A DNA stretch of 64,000 nucleotides from Plasmopara viticola (Eukaryota > Oomycota > Peronosporomycetes > Peronosporales > Peronosporaceae). The notes beneath the pieces were generated by a model that was not told where the DNA came from, did no database searches, and saw only the letters and a program-made list of their open reading frames with translations. The stretch is from positions 496,001 to 560,000 of the forward strand of contig MBPM02000053.1 in assembly GCA_001695595.3 (NCBI GenBank), read 5' to 3'. The position numbers and the translations under genes are program-made. This document shows, piece by piece, positions 51,305 through 61,880 of the stretch (position 1 is its first letter; every line of letters starts with the position of its first letter).

Positions 51305-53589
51305 GCCGGAACTAAGTGTTTTACCGCTCTTTAAAGTGCTGAGATCATATATGGCCATAGATACGTCTTTTCTATCATTCTAGACGTGCGCAGACGCAAT
51401 TAAGATACAACTAAACGTATAATCGCTCATGTGAAGTGCTGAGGTGATGATAGGCCATAGGAACGTCCTTTCTATCATTCTACACGTGACAGACGCAAAG
51501 AGACATAACTTAGCGCACATTCGTTTTTGTAAAGTGCTTAGAGCATGTATGGTCGTGGATACGTCCTATCTATCAATCTAAACGTACGCAGATGCGATAA
51601 AGCCGCGACTAAGCGTTTATACGCTCTTAAAAGTGCTGAGATCATATACGGCCATAGATACGCCCTTTCTATTACTATAAACGTGTGCAGACGCAATTAA
51701 AAAACAAGTAAGCGTATAATCGCTCATTTGAAGTGCTAAGTTTATGATCGGCCATAGAAACGTTCTTTCTTTCATTCTAGACGTATACAGACGCAATACT
51801 GACAAAACTTAGCGCACATTCGTTTTTGTAAAGTGCTTAGATCATGTATGGTCATGGATACGTCCTATCTATCAATCTAGACTTACGCAGATGCGATAAA
51901 GCCGCGAGTAAGCGTTTAAACGCTCTTAAAAGTGCTGAGATCATGTACGGCCATAGATACGCTCTTTCTATCACTCTTAACGTGTGCAGACGCAATTAAA
52001 TAATAACTAATCGCTCATGTGAAGTGCTAAGTTTATAATTGGCCATAGAAACGTTCTTTCTTTCATTCTAGACGTATACAGACGCAATAGAGACATAACT
52101 TAGCGCACATTTGTTTTTGTAAAGTGCTTAGATCATGTATGGTCGTGAATACGTCCTATCTATCAATCTAGACGTACCCAGATGCGATAAAGCCGCGACT
52201 AAGCGTTTGTACGCTTTTAAAAGTGCTGAGATCGTGTACGGCTAAAGATACGTCCTTTCTATCATTCTAGACGTGTGCAGACGCAATTAAGAAACAACTA
52301 AACGTATAATCGCTCATGTGAAGTGCTGAGGTGATGACCGGCCATAGAAACGTCCTTTTTATCATTCTAGACGTATACAGACGAAATAGAGACATGACTT
52401 TGTGCACTTTCGTTTTTGTAAAGTGCTTAGATGATGTATGGTCATGGATACGTCCTATCAATCATTTTAGACGTACGCAGATGCGATAAAGCCGCGACTA
52501 AGCGTTTATAAGCTCTTTAAAAGTGCTGAGATCATGTACGGCCATATATACGTCCTTTCTATCATTCTAGACGTGTGCAGACGCAAATAAGAAACAACTA
52601 AACGTATAATCGTTCATGTGAAGTGTTGAGGTGATGATACTCCATAGAAACGTCCTTTCTATCATTCTAGACGTGTACAGACGCAATAGAGACATAACTT
52701 AGCGCATATTCGCTCTGTTGAAGCGCTGAGATGATGTATGGTCATGGATACGTCCTATCTATCAATCTAGACGTACCCAGATGAGATAAAGCCGCGACTA
52801 AGCGTTTGTACGCTTTTAAAAGTGCTGAGATCGTGTACGGCTATAGATACGTCCTTTCTATCATTCTAGACGTGTGCAGACACAATTAAGAAACAACTAA
52901 ACGTATAATCGGTCATGTGAAGTGCTGAGGTGATGACCGGCCATAGAAACGTCCTTTTTATCATTCTAGACGTATACAGACGAAATAGAGACATGACTTT
53001 GTGCACTTTCGTTTTTGGAAAGTGCTTAGATGATGTATGGTCATGGATACGTCCTATCAATCATTTTAGACGTACGCAGATGCGATAAAGCCGCGACTAA
53101 GCGTTTATAAGCTCTTTTAAAGTGCTGAGATCATGTACGGCCATATATACGTCCTTTCTATCATTCTAGACGTGTACAGACGCAATAGAGACATAACTTA
53201 GCGCATATTCGCTCTGGTGAAGCGCTGAGATGATGTATGGTCATGGATACGTCGGATCTATCATTCTAGAAATACGCAGATGAGATAAAGCCACGACTAA
53301 GCGTTTATAAGCTCTTTAAAAGTGCTGAGATCGTGTACGGCCATAGATACGTCCTTTCTATCATTCTAGACGTGTGTAGACGCAATTAAGAAACAACTAA
53401 ACGTATAATCGCTCATGTGAAGTGCTGAGGTGATGATCGGCCATAGAAACGTTCTTTCTATAATTCTAGATGTATACAGACGTAATAGAGACATAACTTT
53501 GCGCACTTTCGTTTTTGTAAAGTGCTTAGATCATGTATGGTCATGGATACGTCCTAACTATCATTATAGACGTACGCGGATGCGAGAGA
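51305..53589. repeat. Third-level higher-order repeat, unit 2 (2,285 bp)
   Basis: It lacks the optional trimer (junction near 51,726) but has a 599 bp block twice: the trimers starting GTGTGCAGAC at 52,269 and 52,873 are followed by the same series. The first block keeps the optional C (52564-52663) and the second lacks it (B joins A at 53163). The length fits 1,984 - 300 + 600. Confidence 0.9.
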
Positions 53590-55375
53590 GCCGGAACTAA
53601 GTGTTTTACCGCTCTTTAAAGTGCTGAGATCATATATGGCCATAGATACGTCTTTTCTATCATTCTAGACGTGCGCAGACGCAATTAAGATACAACTAAA
53701 CGTATAATCGCTCATGTGAAGTGCTGAGGTGATGATAGGCCATAGGAACGTCCTTTCTATCATTCTACACGTGACAGACGCAAAAGAGACATAACTTAGC
53801 GCACATTCGTTTTTGTAAAGTGCTTAGAGCATGTATGGTCGTGGATACGTCCTATCTATCAATCTAAACGTACGCAGATGCGATAAAGCCGCGACTAAGC
53901 GTTTATACGCTCTTAAAAGTGCTGAGATCATATACGGCCATAGATACGCCCTTTCTATTACTATAAACGTGTGCAGACGCAATTAAAAAACAAGTAAGCG
54001 TATAATCGCTCATTTGAAGTGCTAAGTTTATGATCGGCCATAGAAACGTTCTTTCTTTCATTCTAGACGTATACAGACGCAATACTGACAAAACTTAGCG
54101 CACATTCGTTTTTGTAAAGTGCTTAGATCATGTATGGTCATGGATACGTCCTATCTATCAATCTAGACTTACGCAGATGCGATAAAGCCGCGAGTAAGCG
54201 TTTAAACGCTCTTAAAAGTGCTGAGATCATGTACGGCCATAGATACGCTCTTTCTATCACTCTTAACGTGTGCAGACGCAATTAAATAATAACTAATCGC
54301 TCATGTGAAGTGCTAAGTTTATAATTGGCCATAGAAACGTTCTTTCTTTCATTCTAGACGTATACAGACGCAATAGAGACATAACTTAGCGCACATTTGT
54401 TTTTGTAAAGTGCTTAGATCATGTATGGTCGTGAATACGTCCTATCTATCAATCTAGACGTACCCAGATGCGATAAAGCCGCGACTAAGCGTTTGTACGC
54501 TTTTAAAAGTGCTGAGATCGTGTACGGCTAAAGATACGTCCTTTCTATCATTCTAGACGTGTGCAGACGCAATTAAGAAACAACTAAACGTATAATCGCT
54601 CATGTGAAGTGCTGAGGTGATGATCGGCCATAGAAACGTCCTTTCTATCATTCTAGACGTATACAGACGCAATAGAGACATGACTTTGTGCACTTTCGTT
54701 TTTGTAAAGTGCTTAGATGATGTATGGTCATGGATACGTCCTATCAATCATTCTAGACGTACGCAGATGCGATAAAGCCGCGACTAAGCGTTTATAAGCT
54801 CTTTAAAAGTGCTGAGATCATGTACGGCCATATATACGTCCTTTCTATCATTCTAGACGTGTGCAGACGCAAATAAGAAACAACTAAACGTATAATCGTT
54901 CATGTGAAGTGTTGAGGTGATGATACTCCATAGAAACGTCCTTTCTATCATTCTAGACGTGTACAGACGCAATAGAGACATAACTTAGCGCATATTCGCT
55001 CTGGTGAAGCGCTGAGATGATGTATGGTCATGGATACGTCGGATCTATCATTCTAGAAATACGCAGATGAGATAAAGCCGCGACTAAGCGTTTATAAGCT
55101 CTTTAAAAGTGCTGAGATCGTGTACGGCCAAAGATACGTCCTTTCTATCATTCTAGACGTGTGTAGACGCAATTAAGAAACAACTAAACGTATAATCGCT
55201 CATGTGAAGTGCTGAGGTGATGATCGGCCATAGAAACGTTCTTTGGATAATTCTAGACGTATACAGACGTAATAGAGACATGACTTTGTGCACTTTCGTT
55301 TTGTAAAGTGCTTAGATCATGTATGGTCATGGATACGTCCTAACTATCATTATAGACGTACGCGGATGCGAGAGA
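53590..55375. repeat. Third-level higher-order repeat, unit 3 (1,786 bp)
   Basis: Lacks the optional trimer (junction near 54,006) and keeps the optional C (54850-54949). The length fits 1,984 - 300 + 100. It differs from its neighbours at TTTGGATAATTC and in a shortened GTTTTGTAAAG. Confidence 0.9.
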
Positions 55376-57359
55376 GCCGGAACTAAGTGTTTTACCGCTC
55401 TTTAAAGTGCTGAGATCATATATGGCCATAGATACGTCTTTTCTATCATTCTAGACGTGCGCAGACGCAATTAAGATACAACTAAACGTATAATCGCTCA
55501 TGTGAAGTGCTGAGGTGATGATAGGCCATAGGAACGTCCTTTCTATCATTCTACACGTGACAGACGCAAAAGAGACATAACTTAGCGCACATTCGTTTTT
55601 GTAAAGTGCTTAGAGCATGTATGGTCGTGGATACGTCCTATCTATCAATCTAAACGTACGCAGATGCGATAAAGCCGCGACTAAGCGTTTATACGCTCTT
55701 AAAAGTGCTGAGATCATATACGGCCATAGATACGCCCTTTCTATTACTATAAACGTGTGCAGACGCAATTAAAAAACAAGTAAGCGTATAATCGCTCATG
55801 TGAAGTGCTGGGTGATGATCGGCCATAGAAACGTTCTTTCTTTCATTCTAGACGTATACAGACGCAATAGAGACAAAACTTAGCGTACATTCGTTTTTGT
55901 AAAGTGCTTAGATCATGTATGGTCGTGGATACGTCCTATCTATCAATCTAGACGTACCAGATGCGATAAAGCCGCGACTAAGCGTTTATACGCTCTTAAA
56001 AGTGCTGAGATCATGGACGGCCATAGATACGCCCTTTCTATTCCATTAAACGTGTGCAGACGCAATTAAAAAATAACTAAGCGTATAATCGCTCATTTGA
56101 AGTGCTAAGTTTATGATCGGCCATAGAAACGTTCTTTCTTTCATTCTAGACGTATACAGACGCAATACTGACAAAACTTAGCGCACATTCGTTTTTGTAA
56201 AGTGCTTAGATCATGTATGGTCATGGATACGTCCTATCTATCAATCTAGACTTACGCAGATGCGATAAAGCCGCGAGTAAGCGTTTAAACGCTCTTAAAA
56301 GTGCTGAGATCATGTACGGCCATAGATACGCTCTTTCTATCACTCTTAACGTGTGCAGACGCAATTAAATAATAACTAATCGCTCATGTGAAGTGCTAAG
56401 TTTATAATTGGCCATAGAAACGTTCTTTCTTTCATTCTAGACGTATACAGACGCAATAGAGACATAACTTAGCGCACATTCGTTTTTGTAAAGTGCTTAG
56501 ATCATGTATGGTCGTGAATACGTCCTATCTATCAATCTAGACGTACCCAGATGCGATAAAGCCGCGACTAAGCGTTTGTACGCTTTTAAAAGTGCTGAGA
56601 TCGTGTACGGCTATAGATACGTCCTTTCTATCATTCTAGACGTGTGCAGACACAATTAAGAAACAACTAAACGTATAATCGGTCATGTGAAGTGCTGAGG
56701 TGATGACCGGCCATAGAAACGTCCTTTTTATCATTCTAGACGTATACAGACGAAATAGAGACATGACTTTGTGCACTTTCGTTTTTGTAAAGTGCTTAGA
56801 TGATGTATGGTCATGGATACGTCCTATCAATCATTTTAGACGTACGCAGATGCGATAAAGCCGCGACTAAGCGTTTATAAGCTCTTTTAAAGTGCTGAGA
56901 TCATGTACGGCCATATATACGTCCTTTCTATCATTCTAGACGTGTACAGACGCAATAGAGACATAACTTAGCGCATATTCGCTCTGGTGAAGCGCTGAGA
57001 TGATGTATGGTCATGGATACGTCGGATCTATCATTCTAGAAATACGCAGATGAGATAAAGCCACGACTAAGCGTTTATAAGCTCTTTAAAAGTGCTGAGA
57101 TCGTGTACGGCCATAGATACGTCCTTTCTATCATTCTAGACGTGTGTAGACGCAATTAAGAAACAACTAAACGTATAATCGCTCATGTGAAGTGCTGAGG
57201 TGATGATCGGCCATAGAAACGTTCTTTCTATAATTCTAGATGTATACAGACGTAATAGAGACATAACTTTGCGCACTTTCGTTTTTGTAAAGTGCTTAGA
57301 TCATGTATGGTCATGGATACGTCCTAACTATCATTATAGACGTACGCGGATGCGAGAGA
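55376..57359. repeat. Third-level higher-order repeat, unit 4 (1,984 bp)
   Basis: Contains the optional trimer (about 55,799-56,096) and lacks the optional C (B joins A at 56933). Almost identical to unit 5, including the single-base loss GTACCAGATG for GTACCCAGATG that unit 1 does not have. Confidence 0.92.
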
Positions 57360-59343
57360 GCCGGAACTAAGTGTTTTACCGCTCTTTAAAGTGCTGAGAT
57401 CATATATGGCCATAGATACGTCTTTTCTATCATTCTAGACGTGCGCAGACGCAATTAAGATACAACTAAACGTATAATCGCTCATGTGAAGTGCTGAGGT
57501 GATGATAGGCCATAGGAACGTCCTTTCTATCATTCTACACGTGACAGACGCAAAAGAGACATAACTTAGCGCACATTCGTTTTTGTAAAGTGCTTAGAGC
57601 ATGTATGGTCGTGGATACGTCCTATCTATCAATCTAAACGTACGCAGATGCGATAAAGCCGCGACTAAGCGTTTATACGCTCTTAAAAGTGCTGAGATCA
57701 TATACGGCCATAGATACGCCCTTTCTATTACTATAAACGTGTGCAGACGCAATTAAAAAACAAGTAAGCGTATAATCGCTCATGTGAAGTGCTGGGTGAT
57801 GATCGGCCATAGAAACGTTCTTTCTTTCATTCTAGACGTATACAGACGCAATAGAGACAAAACTTAGCGTACATTCGTTTTTGTAAAGTGCTTAGATCAT
57901 GTATGGTCGTGGATACGTCCTATCTATCAATCTAGACGTACCAGATGCGATAAAGCCGCGACTAAGCGTTTATACGCTCTTAAAAGTGCTGAGATCATGG
58001 ACGGCCATAGATACGCCCTTTCTATTCCATTAAACGTGTGCAGACGCAATTAAAAAATAACTAAGCGTATAATCGCTCATTTGAAGTGCTAAGTTTATGA
58101 TCGGCCATAGAAACGTTCTTTCTTTCATTCTAGACGTATACAGACGCAATACTGACAAAACTTAGCGCACATTCGTTTTTGTAAAGTGCTTAGATCATGT
58201 ATGGTCATGGATACGTCCTATCTATCAATCTAGACTTACGCAGATGCGATAAAGCCGCGAGTAAGCGTTTAAACGCTCTTAAAAGTGCTGAGATCATGTA
58301 CGGCCATAGATACGCTCTTTCTATCACTCTTAACGTGTGCAGACGCAATTAAATAATAACTAATCGCTCATGTGAAGTGCTAAGTTTATAATTGGCCATA
58401 GAAACGTTCTTTCTTTCATTCTAGACGTATACAGACGCGATAGAGACATAACTTAGCGCACATTTGTTTTTGTAAAGTGCTTAGATCATGTATGGTCGTG
58501 AATACGTCCTATCTATCAATCTAGACGTACCCAGATGCGATAAAGCCGCGACTAAGCGTTTGTACGCTTTTAAAAGTGCTGAGATCGTGTACGGCTATAG
58601 ATACGTCCTTTCTATCATTCTAGACGTGTGCAGACACAATTAAGAAACAACTAAACGTATAATCGGTCATGTGAAGTGCTGAGGTGATGACCGGCCATAG
58701 AAACGTCCTTTTTATCATTCTAGACGTATACAGACGAAATAGAGACATGACTTTGTGCACTTTCGTTTTTGTAAAGTGCTTAGATGATGTATGGTCATGG
58801 ATACGTCCTATCAATCATTCTAGACGTACGCAGATGCGATAAAGCCGCGACTAAGCGTTTATAAGCTCTTTTAAAGTGCTGAGATCATGTACGGCCATAT
58901 ATACGTCCTTTCTATCATTCTAGACGTGTACAGACGCAATAGAGACATAACTTAGCGCATATTCGCTCTGGTGAAGCGCTGAGATGATGTATGGTCATGG
59001 ATACGTCGGATCTATCATTCTAGAAATACGCAGATGAGATAAAGCCACGACTAAGCGTTTATAAGCTCTTTAAAAGTGCTGAGATCGTGTACGGCCATAG
59101 ATACGTCCTTTCTATCATTCTAGACGTGTGTAGACGCAATTAAGAAACAACTAAACGTATAATCGCTCATGTGAAGTGCTGAGGTGATGATCGGCCATAG
59201 AAACGTTCTTTCTATAATTCTAGATGTATACAGACGTAATAGAGACATAACTTTGCGCACTTTCGTTTTTGTAAAGTGCTTAGATGATGTATGGTCATAG
59301 ATACGTCCTATCAATCATTTTAGACGTACGCGGATGCGAGAGA
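57360..59343. repeat. Third-level higher-order repeat, unit 5 (1,984 bp)
   Basis: Same structure and length as unit 4, with the optional trimer at about 57,782-58,080 and B joining A at 58917. The last 60 bases carry changes not seen in unit 4 (TGATGTATGGTCATAG), where the array passes into the next block. Confidence 0.92.
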
Positions 59344-59665
59344 GCCGGAACTAAGTGTTTTACCGCTCTTTAAAGTGCTGAGATCATATACGGCCATAGA
59401 TACGTCTTTTCTATCATTCTAGACGTGCGCAGACGCAATTAAGATACAACTAAACGTATAATCGCTCATGTGAAGTGCTGAGGTGATGATTCTCCATAGA
59501 AACGTCCTTTCTATCATTCTACACGTGTACAGACGCAAAAGAGACATAACATAGCGCATATTCGCTCTGGTGAAGCGCTGAGATGATGTATGGTCATCGA
59601 TACGTCCCATCTATTATTCTAGACGTACGCAGATGTGATAGAGCCGCAAGTAAGCGCTTAATCGC
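59078..59665. repeat. Segmental duplication, copy 1 (partner 60874-61461)
   Basis: About six monomers repeated at an offset of 1,796 bp. The copies share GCCGGAACTAAGTGTTTTAC, GATGATTCTCCATAG, CAAAAGAGACATAACATAGC and GATGTGATAGAGCC. It overlaps the end of unit 5 of the third-level array. Confidence 0.9.
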
Positions 59666-59924
59666 TCTTTAAAGTGCTGGGATCAAATACGGCCATAGAT
59701 ACGTCCTTTTGATCATTCTAGACGTGTGCAGACGCAATTGAGAAACAACTAAACGTATAATCGCTCATGTGAAGTGCTGAGGTGATGATCGGCCATAGAA
59801 ACGTTCTTTCTTTCATTCTAGACGTGTACAGACGCAAAAGAGACATAACATAGCGCATATTCGCTCTGGTTAAGCGCTTAGATGATGTATGGTCATGGAT
59901 ACGTCCCATCTATCATTCTAGACG

Positions 59925-61880
59925 CACGCAGATGCGATAGAGCCGCAAGTAAGCGCTTATTCGCTCTTTAAAGTGCTGAGATCATATACGGCCATAGATA
60001 CGTCCTTTCTATCATTCTAGACGTGTGCAGACGTAATTAAGAAACAACTAAACGTATAATCGCTCATGTGAAGTGCTGAGGTGATGATCGGCCATAGAAA
60101 CGTTCTTTCTTTCATTCTAGACGTATACAGACGTAATAGAGATATTACTTAGCGCACATTCGTTTTTGTAAAGTGCTTAGAGTATGTATGGTCATGGACA
60201 CGTCCTATCAATCATTCTAGATGTACGCAGATGCGATAAAGCCGCGACTAAGCGTTTATAAGCTATTCAAAAGTGCTGAGATCATGTACGGCCATAGATA
60301 CGTCCTTTCTATCATTCTAGACGCGTGCAGACGCAATTAAGATACAACTAAACGTAAAATCGCTCATACGAAGTGCTGGGGTGATGATAGGCCATAGAAA
60401 TGTCCATTCGATCATTCCTGACGTGTACAGACGAAATAGAGACATAACTTAGCGCATATTTACTCTTGTAAAGCGCTTAGATGATGTATGGTCATGGATA
60501 CGTCCCATCTATCATTCTAGACGCACGCAGATGCGATAGAGCCGCAAGTAAGCGCTTATTCGCTCTTTAAAGTGCTGAGATCATATACGGCCATAGATAC
60601 GTCCTTTCTATCATTCTAGACGTGTGCAGACGCAATTAAGAAACAACTAAACGTATAATCGCTCATGTGAAGTGCTGAGGTGATGATCGGCCATAGAAAC
60701 GTTCTTTCTTTCATTCTAGACGTATACAGACGTAATAGAGATATTACTTAGCGCACATTCGTTTTTGTAAAGTGCTTAGAGTATGTATGGTCATGGACAC
60801 GTCCTATCAATCATTCTAGATGTACGCAGATGCGATAAAGCCGCGACTAAGCGTTTATAAGCTATTCAAAAGTGCTGAGATCGTGTACGGCCATAGATAC
60901 GTCCTTTCTATCATTCTAGACGTGTGTAGACGCAATTAAGAAACAACTAAACGTATAATCGCTCATGTGAAGTGCTGAGGTGATGATCGGCCATAGAAAC
61001 GTTCTTTCTATAATTCTAGATGTATACAGACGTAATAGAGACATAACTTTGCGCACTTTTGTTTTTGTAAAGTGCTTAGATGATGTATGGTCATGGATAC
61101 GTCCTATCAATCATTTTAGACGTACGCGGATGCGAGAGAGCCGGAACTAAGTGTTTTACCGCTGTTTAAAGTGCTGAGATCATATACGGCCATAGATACG
61201 TCTTTTCTATCATTCTAGACGTGCGCAGACGCAATTAAGATACAACTAAACGTATAATCGCTCATGTGAAGTGCTGAGGTGATGATTCTCCATAGAAACG
61301 TCCTTTCTATCATTCTACACGTGTACAGACGCAAAAGAGACATAACATAGCGCATATTCGCTCTGGTGAAGCGCTGAGATGATGTATGGTCATGGATACG
61401 TCCCATCTATTATTCTAGACGTACGCAGATGTGATAGAGCCGCAAGTAAGCGCTTAATCGCTGTTTAAAGTGCTGAGATCATATACGGCCATAGATACGT
61501 CTTTTCTATCATTCTAGACGTGTGCAGACGCAATTAAGAAACAACTAAACGTATAATCGCTCATGTGAAGTGCTGAGGTGATGATCGGCCATAGAAACGT
61601 TCTTTCTTTCATTCTAGACGTATACAGACGTAATAGAGATATTACTTAGCGCACATTCGTTTTTGTAAAGTGCTTAGAGTATGTATGGTCATGGACACGT
61701 CCTATCAATCATTCTAGATGTACGCAGATGCGATAAAGCCGCGACTAAGCGTTTATAAGCTATTCAAAAGTGCTGAGATCATGTACGGCCATAGATACGT
61801 CCTTTCTATCATTCTAGACGCGTGCAGACGCAATTAAGATACAACTAAACGTAAAATCGCTCATACGAAGTGCTGGGGTG
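59925..61880. repeat. Local array with three copies of an A' module (marks at 60141, 60740, 61638)
   Basis: The variant GATATTACTTAGCGCAC followed by TTAGAGTATGTATGG, GGACACGTCC, CTAGATGTACGC and AAGCTATTCAAAAG occurs three times, 599 and 898 bp apart. These are six- and nine-monomer steps. The second copy ends earlier and runs into the duplication at 60874-61461. Confidence 0.87.
60874..61461. repeat. Segmental duplication, copy 2 (partner 59078-59665)
   Basis: Partner of 59078-59665. The few differences include CGCTGTTTAAAG for CGCTCTTTAAAG, which occurs twice in this copy. Confidence 0.9.
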
